NCBI GenBank assembly: GCA_015039465.1
Contig: MU130121.1
Span: forward strand, 1 to 22,108
Reading direction: 5' to 3'
DNA: 22,108 nucleotides
Source: Phlegmacium glaucopus
Lineage: Eukaryota; Basidiomycota; Agaricomycetes; Agaricales; Cortinariaceae
The notes beneath the pieces were generated by a model. It did not search any database and was not told where the DNA came from. It worked only from the letters and a program-made list of their open reading frames with translations. How positions within the stretch are numbered: the first letter of the stretch is position 1; the number at the start of each line of letters is the position of its first letter. This document shows positions 1-9,882 of this stretch, piece after piece. The position numbers were made by a program, and so were the translations under genes.

Positions 1-111
1 AAAATCTATCGTTGTCCGATGTCGAGATGAACTATCGAGAATCAAGCTATAGCAGACAGTGAGAAGTGAGATTTTATGTGTACATATTTATGTTCCATAC
101 AATTCTTTCAG

Positions 112-3100
112 AGGTTGATATTCAGCTGCTAGAGCTGAGAAATCTGGTGGATCGGAATAAGGATTGCGACAATGCATCAGTCAGGAAGAGAGAGATCAGT
201 TATTATGTAAGTAATGTACATAAAATAGAATGTTTTTACGTATTTATGAAACACGGTTAGGCAAGAAACAGGCAAGCTCATCAGCAGCTGGCTCAAAAGC
301 AGCAAAAAAAGCCAAAGCAACAAAAAAAGCCTGAAAGAAAGGAAACTAAAATCGCTCTCAAATCCAAATCAACTCTAAGAGGGTCCTCTACTACTAGCGG
401 GAAGAAGTCTGGCAAGAAAAAGGGCAATGATTCGGGTACAGATGACGACGATCTTGAAGGTATCTTGGAAAAGGTAAGGATGTATCGACTTTATAAATCT
501 CAGTGGGATAATAATGCGATTGCGGTCAGTATATGCGGAAAGAATGGTGACTGAGCAACTCGTGGAAGGACCTCCAAGTCGATGAGCAAATTGAACGCTA
601 CTTTGACGGCTTGTCCAAATGGAGGTCATCTATGGTGCATTGGAGGAGAATTCTTTAGTGAGGATGGGCGAGCGGTACGTTCTGAAACATTTGATTCCTA
701 CACAACTCACTAAAATATTTCTGTTTTTGAATCCAGTATTTCTAGGTATACACCAGAGAAAGACGAATGGAGTAAATTCGTTTCTCCAACTTGTCCAGGC
801 CCTAGATCCGCACATGCCGTAGCTGTTTCGCTAGCTGGAGGTGGAAAGATCTTTCTTTTCGGTACGTAGTGCTTTTTCGACACATAATCGGCTTGGGGGT
901 CCCTGATTGCAAAACATAGGTGGAGAATTTTCGTCTCTGCATCAAAATACCTTCCATCATTATCGTGATTTCTGGTGCTTCAATATCACCACCCACTCTT
1001 GGGACCGTATCGATACAAAGATAAGACCTAGCGCACGATCTGGACATCGGTTAGTGCGTTAAATCACTTCCTATCTCTGGTTCACGTTTATATATGAACA
1101 ATTGTAGAATGGCTTTTTGGAAACACTACCTTGTACTATTGGGAGGATTCTACGATCCTGGAGTGACAGGTACGCGTGTCAATTATGTGAATGAAGTTAT
1201 CTGACAAATCTGTAAATTAGCTCGCTATCTAAACGACTTGTGGTTATTCGACACGCAAGAGTACAAATGGAATCAGGTCGAATTTAGAGAAATGGATGCT
1301 AAACCATCGTGAGTTTTTACCTCGTAAGTTCCAGGGATGAACATCGCCTTCTCAGTCGAGAGAACAACAGACCACGCAGTGGTTTCTCCTTTCTGCCTTG
1401 CGCCGATGGCATCATCTTACACGGTCTGCCCCTCTCAACCCTACAAGCTTCGATTTGCGAACTTAACAACTAAGGAATTAGGTGGATATTGCATGGAATA
1501 CGCAAAAGGGAAACGTCCAGTTGGCGTAATGCTCGATGATACCTGGTTACTGAAGTATGCTTCTTTCCATATTTTCCCCTTTCCATCGTTATGCTAACCA
1601 ATATCCCCCCAAGAATCACATTACCCTCTACTGCAGATCCACACCCAGCGTCGAAAACAGTTAACGCACTACCAAAAAACTACATCGAAAGTGCCTAGCA
1701 AGCAACCTCAAACTCAACTAACGACCAAATGGGAACAACGTAAACGCGCATCCGACGTATACGCGCCTTCTCTCCATAGTGGTTGTACGATGACTTTATG
1801 GGCAGGAAAAGGGATGGGTATCCTTTTTGGAGGTGTTACAGATGAAGATACTAACGAAGAGACGTTGGAGAGTGTTTTTTGGAATGATTTGTAAGTTGCT
1901 CTATCGTTTTTTTTACTACATGATTTTGGGTGGCTGATCAATTTTTCTCTTCTTTTTTTGTCAAGGTACGGATATCAGCTCACCGGGAAGGGGAAATGGA
2001 GCAGTATGACGTTGAAAAAACCAAAAGCAAAGGGTGGTGCCAAGTCTAAAGGCGTAAAGAAAAAACAGAAGGATAAAGATGCGAAGTGGAAGGAGCAAAA
2101 TAGTGAGGAGGAGGATGAAGGTGAAGACGAGGTATGTATCTTTTTTTCATGGTGTAGTTGTCGAAACCCTAAAGTCACAGGTTCAGCCACCCGCTGCTGC
2201 TCCCGAGACCCCTAAGACAGCGACACTCGACCGACCTGATCCTACCGATCCATTGCTCACAACTCCTCTGCCAAGATATAATACCATGTTAGCAGTTCTC
2301 CGAAGCACACTCTACATGTAAGGGAGGCTTCTCTCCTGTCATCTGAAAAATCTGGGAGTTATAGCTTTTTTTTATTTCATAGATATGGAGGAATCTATGA
2401 ACGTGGATCATGCGAGTATACTTTGGACGATTTTTACTCACTTCAACTGGACAAAATGGACCAGTATCTTTGTTTGAACGAGAGTGATGTCGTTATCCCA
2501 GATGGTGATGTAGAAAGTAGCAGTGACGACGATGATAGCGATGCTGACGATGATGATGATGACGACGATGAAGAGGAGGAGGAAGAAAGAGATGGAGATA
2601 ATGCTGATGTTGAGCATGACGAGGCTGACGAGGAGGAAATTGTGGGGAACGCGGCAGAGAGCATGGAGGAGGATCCATCAACAAGAAAAATCGAACTTAT
2701 TGACGAGGACCCCAAACTATCTCAGGTAAAATTCATTCTCTCCCCATCCAACGCACACTCTCTTCAAGTTTTTTTTAACTATTTCTTCTCTTCAGGATGA
2801 ACTTCGCTCTCAAGGAACAGCTTTCATGGGTGTATCAAAAGATACCACACGTTCGCCGGAAGATATCCAAAGTACTCCGTTACCTGGAAAAACGTTAGCC
2901 ATGTTCTACGCTCGTTCACGTTAGTTCTTCTCTGCCTCTTATAATATTCTCCTGACCGCGTTTCTCAGGTGAATACTGGACTCAAAAGGCACATGGAAAC
3001 GGCGAAAATCAAGGGAAGCAATTACGTAGAGATGGATTTACACTTGCTGAAGAATGATATAGTACGTTGTATTTCGTTGTATGTAGCTTATTATTTTTGT

Positions 3101-3280
3101 TCATTGCGATTATTTTTAACGCCGGCTTCTAAAGCTGCGTATAAACTGATTCTAGCAGAGGTTGAGAAGATTTTGGAAGAGGCGGGGTTAGATGAAGAGG
3201 AGATGAGACGGGGTGCTGCGGGAGGAGGGGGTTTACCCCTGTCTGCTGGAGTTGTTGGGTTTGGTCGTAATAGACGCTAG
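112..3280 (+). pseudogene. Kelch-repeat protein gene (KLHDC4/Kel3-like, DUF4110 C-terminus), decayed
   Basis: Spliced reading gives a basic Lys-rich N-terminus, six Kelch blades marked by double glycines (CIGGEF, LFGGEF, LLGGFY, LHGGYC, LFGGVT, YGGIYE), a long Asp/Glu tract (about 2515-2640) and a DUF4110-type end (YARSREYW ... LRRDGF). Introns that join the frame: 474-529, 675-736, 862-919, 1050-1107, 1170-1220, 1309-1370, 1424-1481, 1555-1613, 1891-1965, 2132-2180, 2318-2392, 2726-2795, 2920-2968 and 3062-3134. Lesions: lost bases and a frame change after MRKEW near 547; TGA at 583-585 and a 5-base insertion at 592-596 in GPPSR(R)AN; a loss at 737-746 where a YND-type segment is expected; one extra A in the run 1674-1679; TGA at 3055-3057 in LAEE(R)Y. 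Splice sites look intact, so decay is recent or part is assembly error. Homologues are cytoplasmic or nucleolar scaffold proteins of unclear role. Exon 112-206 joins in frame but matches nothing I know, so the 5' end is uncertain. Confidence 0.85.
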
Positions 3281-3839
3281 AACCGCCATTAGGCTACGGC
3301 TTTGGTTCAAAGCTATACACGAGTTGCGTGCGTGCGTCGATGCGTATATATCTGGTTGATTTGAAAAGTGTCAATGAAAAAATGGAAAAAAATGGGTTGG
3401 CTTGATTGACCTATCCCCTCCCCGATTGCGAATGTCTTATATGCTCTGTCGTTTCTCTGATGATTAACACCCGATCAACACTGCCAGTGCCAACCCCCAT
3501 CAATATTTGGACTGATCTTTCCCAACGCTCTAACATCTTTTGAAGGCCTTTTATGACTGGGTAAATTATCAAAGGAATGAAATAGAAGATGCTGACTACA
3601 ATAAATACAGTGAGTATTCGAAGACGAAATGTGAATATGAAATATACCAAGCTCGATGGCTATCCTGCTAGGTACAAAAAATGGATAAGGAGAAATAAGA
3701 AATAGACTGCAGTATAAGGTAAGATAAGGTGCCGAGCGCTCGTTATGGAAGTTTTTGACCAAGGCCAGTTTATGTACATGCACCATATCTACAAGTCTAG
3801 TGCATGCTGCCTTGAATGCTGCCTCCAGGCTCTATGCGA
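3281..3839. other. Intergenic region without a gene
   Basis: This stretch lies between the end of the Kelch gene and the stop of the membrane-protein gene on the other strand, so it holds two converging 3' ends. I see no convincing coding frame. Its middle part carries a degenerate copy of a sequence that recurs upstream of the membrane-protein gene (see the repeat at 3443-3596). Confidence 0.6.
3443..3596 (+). repeat. Degenerate direct repeat B, copy 1
   Basis: Shares three blocks in the same order with 5474-5605: a TTTCTGATG-TTAACAC-GATCAAC block, a CTCTAACATCT-TTGAAGG-TTTTA-GACT block, and GAAGATGCTGA. Similarity in these blocks is roughly 80 percent by eye with small gaps. Copy 1 lies downstream of the membrane-protein gene and copy 2 upstream of it, so the pair may mark the 3' regions of two tandem paralogues. 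Confidence 0.6.
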
Positions 3840-5149
3840 TCATCTATCTACCATCTCGATATCGTCACCTTGTCGAACGCCGATGTTATCATCTTCATTG
3901 ACAATACCGGCATCATTGACAATACCGGCATCATGATCTTCCGTTTCCGACATTGAATTTGGATTGTTGGCCGCAAAGCACAAACTCTCAATGGTAGATT
4001 CTTTCATGGATTCTTTATCGTGGAAGGACAATCCCATGGAGACCCGCACCAGGATGATTGTAGGTGTTATACCCTAGACAGACCCATGTTATCAGTAAAA
4101 TGAGAAGTAGCAGGGATTGATGTTGTAATCACGGTCAACATTTGGTGGATAACAATGATGATCTGAAGAGTTTTAATGCCAGCGTCCGTCACTGCAAAAA
4201 TGGTACCCAGGAGCCGAGCCAATTGGATTGAAAACAATATCATGCCAGATTCAATTATTATGAATATGACAGCCCGAATTTTTCTCCCGCCAGTAGCCCC
4301 CAAACTTTGGTCGTCTGAGGTAGACTTGATTTCATGGTACACCCTGAAGATCTTGAACACAATTAAGAACGTCACCAGAGCATTCACGGCCATGGAAATG
4401 GCGAGAGCCGCCAGGGTCCCCCCATACGTCCAGTCAGGTTGTACAACTTGGCCTGAGAGGATGGACTGGAAGCTGCTAGATACTACCCAGGTAACTAGAA
4501 GAAATGATTTAAATTGGCCAGTAAAATAAGATAGGTTGACTGACCTAAGTATGCAACTGCTAAGATTGAAGGAAGGATCACAACATGGATATTGCAACCC
4601 CACACAATCCAGCAACGGTAGACCTTTAAGATTTGCATCAGTAAAATAAATGATAGGCATAGCGGTGTATACATACTAGGATGGATTGAGCGATGAAATC
4701 ACAGCAACTAAATACCGCGATTTGAAGATAATCCAGTTGGAGTAGTGTTTTTACATTCCTGAGAAACTGCACAACTGAAAGCGTAAAAAAAGATGGTTAT
4801 CGTTACTGATAGAATTGTTACTAACATAATAGTATGTGACACGTGCTATATCAGCCACGATGGCAACAGCAGATAGAGCGTAGAGAGCACAGAGAGCGTA
4901 TAAAAGGATATTGTTCCTCTTGTCAGTGCTTCTTTTCAATGTTCCTTGTAAATATATGGCAAATATGCCAGAATACAGTCCTGGGGACAGATTGGTATTA
5001 TACTTATTTAGTAAGGGTCGTGCAGGTTGTGCGGGAAATGTCTTACCGTAGAGGAAGCATTGGAGAAATATTCCAATGAGGACTAATTCTCCAATAGTTA
5101 GCTTCATGGCTTCGTTGCTGTTGTAATGACCTGTTTCATCTCTGACCAT
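3840..5149 (-). CDS. Seven-helix membrane protein, Agaricomycete-expanded family
   Basis: Six exons (5149-5047, 4980-4826, 4766-4677, 4623-4545, 4494-4133, 4073-3840) join in phase to 1023 bases, 340 residues, ending in TGA. All introns are GT-AG, 49-79 bases. Seven hydrophobic segments are visible: GELVLIGIFLQCFLYG, the LLYALCALYALSAVAIVADI stretch, LQIAVFSCCDFIAQSIL, IHVVILPSILAVAYL, AALAISMAVNALVTFLIVFK, the AVIFIIIESGMILF stretch, and LQIIIVIHQMLTGITPTIIL. The VYRCWIVWGCN motif after the third helix and the TPTIILVRV-MG-SF end are typical of a large family of unknown function found in mushroom genomes. The C-terminal tail is acidic and carries a short direct repeat (DAGIVNDAGIVNED). I chose the Met at 5149; the Met at 5107, just before LTIGELV, is an alternative start. 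It contains no premature stop, unlike most neighbours. Confidence 0.85.
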
Positions 5150-5282
5150 TGGTTTATATAAGAGTCTAGCATCTATATCAAATAAAGTCACTATGGTAAA
5201 GCTTGAAGTTCGTGATGATCTCAACAAACTGTTGCTGTTGGTCGAGTAGGAATGTGTTACCACTAATTAATTTGAAGCTATG

Positions 5283-5420
5283 GAACCTGTTACCCTGGGT
5301 ATTAACCGAGTTTTTTTTAAGGTAAGCCTGGCCTCACTACTGGTGGCTTCCATCATTGAAACATATCACCAAAAAAATGATTATAGTGATTATCTATCAA
5401 TCAAACTTATGATGTATTCA
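5283..5420 (+). repeat. Degenerate direct repeat A, copy 1
   Basis: Shares with 5610-5755 the blocks AACCTGTTACC, GGGTA, a T-run followed by AAGGT-A-CCTG, GCTTCCAT, ATCATTGAAA, TCACCAAAAAA, ATAGTGATTATC and TTATGATG, in the same order and spacing. The two copies lie about 327 bases apart and differ by many substitutions and small gaps. Confidence 0.65.
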
Positions 5421-5473
5421 TCAACTTAGCTCTATTCAATGTATTCAAACGCGGACAACCCTATGGTAGGTCG

Positions 5474-5605
5474 CATTTCTGATGGTTAACACACCGATCA
5501 ACCCTCCCATCTTGTTTCCCTCCACTCTAACATCTGTTGAAGGTGTTTTACGACTCGGTATATCCTACTAGTAAGGGAGTGTAAAAAGGAGAGAGAGAAG
5601 ATGCT
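5474..5605 (+). repeat. Degenerate direct repeat B, copy 2
   Basis: Second copy of the sequence at 3443-3596. It lies between the two copies of repeat A. The order A, B, A suggests an eroded tandem duplication in which a further membrane-protein paralogue may have been lost. Confidence 0.55.
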
Positions 5606-5609
5606 GAAT

Positions 5610-5755
5610 TGCAACCTGTTACCTTGGGTAACCGGGTTTTTTAAAGGTGAACCTGTCACTGCTAGTAGCTTCCATGATCCATCATTGAAATCTGTCACCA
5701 AAAAAGATGATCATAGTGATTATCACTATCATATCGATCAAATTTATGATGATCT
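5610..5755 (+). repeat. Degenerate direct repeat A, copy 2
   Basis: Second copy of the sequence at 5283-5420. It begins directly after repeat B copy 2 and ends about 150 bases before the outer transposon end. Confidence 0.6.
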
Positions 5756-5904
5756 TCCTGTGACGAAAAGGTAACAGTACTGACAAGGGGGCACCAAAAT
5801 TTTACAAAAAACCCGGTGTCGATTTTTTTCTTTAGGCTGTCTTGGTAGTCTCCTAAAACAGACCTAATGATAATGTGATGACAATCGATCACTATTATAT
5901 AAGG

Positions 5905-5951
5905 TCTGTTGCAACTTGACGACCCTTTGGTGGGTGGGTCGATTCGGCGTT
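5905..5951 (+). repeat. Left outer terminal inverted repeat
   Basis: From AACTTGACG (5913) to GTT (5951), the sequence matches the reverse complement of 17645-17683 at 30 of 39 positions without a gap. Conserved blocks are AACTTGACG, CC, TT, GGGTGGGT, TTCGG and GTT. A weaker match continues inward (an AAATC block). The outermost bases TCT also match loosely. Confidence 0.7.
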
Positions 5952-6102
5952 CTCGGTCAAAAATCAACGCATTTTGAACATCACGTGGTATGGCGAATGT
6001 AATCTAATCTTAGGCTCAATCTAATCAGCGCGTCTAAGACATGTTTCACGGTTCCTCTGAAAATGGGTCGGACAAGAGTAGACTATTTATTAAACCACTA
6101 CC

Positions 6103-9100
6103 ATGCAACAGACTCCCCAGCGAAGGCACCTTGGGAGTCAAGGGCCGTTTCAAACTCCAAACCAACCAGCTTCATCTTCTCAACATCAATCAACTCCATC
6201 TTCTCAACGTCAACCACCGTGCTCGAACACTGTGAAGCTGAATAGTATTCTTGATGCTATAGAGAATGTAGGCTGGGATGTTCCAAAGTTTTTGGTGCAG
6301 CTATTTCAGAAGGAAAAAAAGAATGAACGGCATGAGAGAATGGTTAAGGCAATGCTGAATGGGACAACCAAACCTTACCTCGGCACCATCCTCAAGCTCC
6401 TCTATGAGGATGCTCGAAGGACAGCATTCCTAACAAATGACAAGAGTACCCCACCGGGGATGAATATGTTTGTCTCAAACTTGAGTCTTGAGGAAATACG
6501 CCATGCTTACCCTGCATTGGTGACATGGGCAACACGGTTGGTATCTGAGAAGGTTAATGAGGAGGCTGACAACATGACTGCGTGTGACACGGGCCTCCAT
6601 CTCCGAGCTCAGGTAAAAGACGGTGGGCGTGGCAAGAACGAGGACTTCAAAGTTTCCTGGGATAAAGTCAATTCTTTCAGTCTCTCATCTATTCAAGACA
6701 TAGCAAATGAGAACGCACCTATGATGTCGTTCCTTCTCGACTTGTATACAGCCAAAGAACGTCATGGGGGAAAATCCAAAGTAGCTGCAGTTCGGATCAA
6801 TCGCCCTAAAGCTGTGGTGAGTCAGATATGATACATTACATTGAGGCCTTGCTCATGGATTGATAGGTCACCTTAAATGCATTAATGTCTTTGACGTTTG
6901 GGCACTCACAATGGGCCAGTCTGTATGCACTGTGTCATGGGATCTGGCTTTTCGCAGTCAAGGCACCAGGGACAGTCTTCCGTGTTGAGAGTTGAATTGG
7001 GCAGTCAGTCTCATATTGGACAGTGTACGAAGCTCTCCGACAGATGGCTAAACAGAAAAAGGAGGATCTTCAGGCTGCAATGGAAGCTGGGCGTCATTTC
7101 ATTGTGGTCAGTGACAACATTCAAGCTTATGCACGCCAACAAGATCACCGTATTGGAAGAGAAAACCGAATGATTACCGGACTCGCAGCGACAGCGGTTG
7201 AAATGGAGGACTACCATCAAGAGGCATTTGACATGAACAACATCATCCAGCGCCAAAAACAACAAGAGCGAAAGAAGCTTACAACAGACCTCATTTTGGA
7301 GGATATTGAAGCACAGCATCTCGAAAACGTGGCTGCGGTTCATTTTCTTCAGTGTCTTCTCAACTTTGTCCCAGCATTTTCACCATTTCGCCAGAAACTA
7401 AGGGAATATGTGGCATCATCTGTGTCAAAAAATCAAATTCCTCATACGAGACGTACAAATGTCACACCTCTTGCAACCAACAGCGCCAACGAGATGCTTA
7501 TACAGGGGATGAAGGAAGGTATTCTTGATTTCGCATCAACACAGATGGGGATGAAAGAAGAGACACTCAACAATACAGCTTCAATCTGGTCGGGTGACGG
7601 CAAAACCTTTAATATGTTATTGTCTCTAAAGAAGATGTCAGCAATGGAATCTGATGACTTCCATTCTTTCCGATGGATGATTCCTCTGCTTGAGCTTTGG
7701 CATACCAAATGGACGGACATGAGCCGAATCGTCTGGACCCACTGGGGTTCTTCTGATGAGCCAAACTCACTTTCAACCATCGCTGGGCTGGCAGAGTGCC
7801 CAACACCATCAGATATGAGAAAGGTTGACTTTTATGATGGCGCGCACCTCATAAATCTTGCCCTCGACTCGCATCTGCTCATCTGCTGGGAGTTGAGTTA
7901 TTTGACATAACAAGTTGGGTGTAGTAGTACTGACCAGCTTTGATACCCAGGTTATATTTTGCGACAACAAATCTGGTTGAACATTTCAGGGGTCAATCAT
8001 TGTTACCGAGCTTTGAGGAGCTTCTTACTGTTGCCAGAAGCTTGGCTCATCAACATAGTACCACACAGGCATACAACGCGGTACTAAATGCCAGCACCCC
8101 ACCTGAAACGAGGCCACCACAAGGGTCCGAATGGATCCGACCAAGACAGACTGAGGACGCTACAATGGATGATGAAGACAAGAGTCAATCAGATGAAGAT
8201 GAACTTAAGCTACTGCTCCCACCTGAACAGCCCAAGGCAAACGCAGACACAACCCTTGCAAACTCAATTCTGTTCATTCGAAATGCGATCTGGTGGAGAG
8301 AGGTTTGTATGGCTGTGGCAGAGGGGGATAGCGGACGTGTATGGGAAATAATGAAGGTGAGTTTTAAGAAAGACGTACAAAATTAAAGATGACAGCCATT
8401 GTGCTCTATAGGTCTGGCTCATTACCTTTGCTGGCAGTGGAAATCCATATTACTCTCAGTTCCTGATGGAGTTGTTTTGTAACTTCAAATGGGAATGGAG
8501 CGAGCTCTTGATTGACACCATTCAGAAGAATTGGCTTGTGAACCTGAAAGGTCAGCAAGGACGCTTCATCGAAATGGATCTGATGCAGGAACATTTCAAT
8601 TTCTGGCTCGAGGATCTTGCTCAACACAAAGGAAAGCAATTTGATGATATCTTCTATTGTGAAGTCCTGTCAATGAATGTCAACAATTTTCTCAATCTTA
8701 AAGACGAAATGGAGGAAAATGTTACCCTAAAAAGGCGTGCCAAAGGTCATGGTGAAAGCAGTCTAGATAATGAGCTTCATGTTGTCATGAATCATCTGCA
8801 GGAGGAAGAGGTCAACAGTTTTTGCCCCGGCAGGAATGTTGCTGTTGTTGACCATGATGACCTGACAGAAGGCACCAAGACACTCCGAGAGGGGAAATTT
8901 CATGCTTTTGTCTCAAAAAGTACCATCACATCGACTATTATCAACATGCACATGGCTACAACTGACCTAACGAATGAAATACATGACAGAGAGGAAGAAG
9001 CCGAGGAATCAGAGGAATTAGAGGGTGCGCAGCCACCAGAGGATGATGAATTACCCGGTGATGAAGAATTACTTGGTGAGGGTTTGGACAACTCAGAGAA

Positions 9101-9263
9101 TACACAACGTAAGAGGCGATGGTGTGGTCCGCATCAGCGAATGGCTGCAATCGATGGTGAAGTCTATATGATTGAGAGTGTTGGTATGTTTATACTCTAC
9201 AAAATCAAGGGCCAGAACTCACCTTTCTGCGTTTTGGATCCATATTCTCATCATTTTCATTAG
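6103..9263 (+). pseudogene. DUF6589-family protein gene, one premature TGA
   Basis: Four exons (6103-6816, 6867-7891, 7951-8356, 8412-9263) join in phase to about 998 residues. After a Gln/Ser/Pro-rich N-terminus comes 'NVGWDVPKFLVQLFQ', the usual opening of the family. The core has VVSDNIQ-YARQQDHRIGR (Asp about 321), WSGDGKTF (Asp about 482) and LWHTKWTDMSRI (about 516), then LPSFEELL, the VW-ITFAGSGNPYYS segment and an acidic tail. The family is abundant in Agaricomycetes and has no proven function; the two Asp motifs and the Trp-His motif suggest an RNase H-fold transposase, which is inference. TGA at 6993-6995 sits where the family has Arg (VES-R-IGQSVSYW), so the copy is probably dead. 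Translation starts just inside the left outer repeat. The 3' end is uncertain: a splice from 9180 to 9264 would extend it to 9467, antisense to the helicase tail. Confidence 0.8.
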
Positions 9264-9532
9264 ATCCCACATCATGAAGTCGACACTTGGCAAAAAGATC
9301 TTGATATGCAAGTCTGGGAGATGGTGGCTCCCAGGTGGAGGATGGTGGATTATTTGGTGCTGAAGTTGGTAAGAGAGTATGGCGAGGTGACAGTGGGGAA
9401 TGGAGTGATGTGCTTGTTGTTGTGGCTGTGGCAGGGTGGAGAGCTTGGCGAGCAGGCAGACGAATGACAAGCCTGGAGATTGATGATTGAGTGTTGGTGT
9501 TTTTCTTGTTTTCTTCTTTGTTTTCTTGTGTA
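9134..9532 (-). pseudogene. Severed C-terminal part of the helicase gene
   Basis: Reading from the left Plavaka boundary on the minus strand, in the frame predicted by removing the insertion and one TA copy, there is an open frame of about 103 codons. It is Ser/Pro/Thr-rich and ends in an acidic then basic patch (ENDENMDPKRRK) that looks like a nuclear localisation signal. It runs to a strong splice donor GTGAGT at 9222, a 59-base intron with ATATAG, and a short last exon (9163-9134, TSPSIAAIR, TGA). This overlaps the 3' end of the DUF6589 gene on the other strand. The reading is supported by frame continuity, the splice signals and the resemblance to the tails of related helicases. Confidence 0.65.
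9531..9532. repeat. TA target-site duplication, left copy (Plavaka element)
   Basis: TA precedes CATCAGG at the left end. Its partner is TA at 15669-15670 after CCTGATG at the right end. Collapsing the two copies restores the helicase frame exactly, which supports TA as the duplicated target. Confidence 0.6.
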
Positions 9533-9565
9533 CATCAGGAAAAAACATCTTTAGTCGGTAGCGTC
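9533..9565 (+). repeat. Plavaka left terminal inverted repeat
   Basis: CATCAGGAAAAA at the tip and TCGGTAGC(G)TC at 9555-9565 match the reverse complement of 15637-15668, with a divergent spacer of about 10 bases between the two blocks. Confidence 0.75.
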
Positions 9566-9882
9566 AGGTAGGCTATGGACCCCATATATCCGTGTAGTCA
9601 AGTCCCCCCTTTATGTAGTCCCAGTAGCCCAAGCCACAGCCTGGTAGTCGTCCGTAGTAGTGACTATGGAGTACGGACATTCTCTGTAGCTCAACATAGC
9701 AGCCACAGATTGTAAGATGCATCTCATAGCTGGCTACTATGGGCACTACTGTAGCTAGCATTGTGTTAAGTATATGTAGTGACAAACAGCTCAATTTCTT
9801 CTAAAAAACCGCAGAAAGACCTTAGACAAGTGAAGCTGGGCAAAACAGAACATGATATTGGTATAGTACAGTTGCTAATAAG
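9566..9882. other. Left subterminal region of the Plavaka element, non-coding
   Basis: No gene seen. The first 220 bases contain about eight GTAG words, several as GTAGTC or GTAGTAGTGACTATGG. They are likely subterminal binding sites for the transposase or its partner, by analogy with CACTA elements. Confidence 0.5.

Larger units (their letters stand above)
5150..5904. other. Non-coding region upstream of the membrane-protein gene, filled with degenerate repeats
   Basis: No convincing gene. The region holds repeat A twice (5283-5420, 5610-5755) and repeat B once (5474-5605), and ends at the left inverted repeat of the outer transposon. An AT-rich TATATAAGG stretch at 5896-5904 directly abuts that repeat. 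Confidence 0.6.

Noticed and set aside
675..745. A microexon supplying the missing YND-type segment of the Kelch protein
   Set aside because: No sequence in this intron encodes anything like the expected residues between suitable splice sites; a small deletion explains it better.
2443..2715. Ser-rich open frames on the minus strand
   Set aside because: They are the antisense of the GAT/GAC/GAG-rich acidic tract of the Kelch gene.
9219..9548. Minus-strand frame of 109 codons starting MFFPDVHKK
   Set aside because: It starts inside the Plavaka end and is out of frame with the helicase tail, which reads more naturally.
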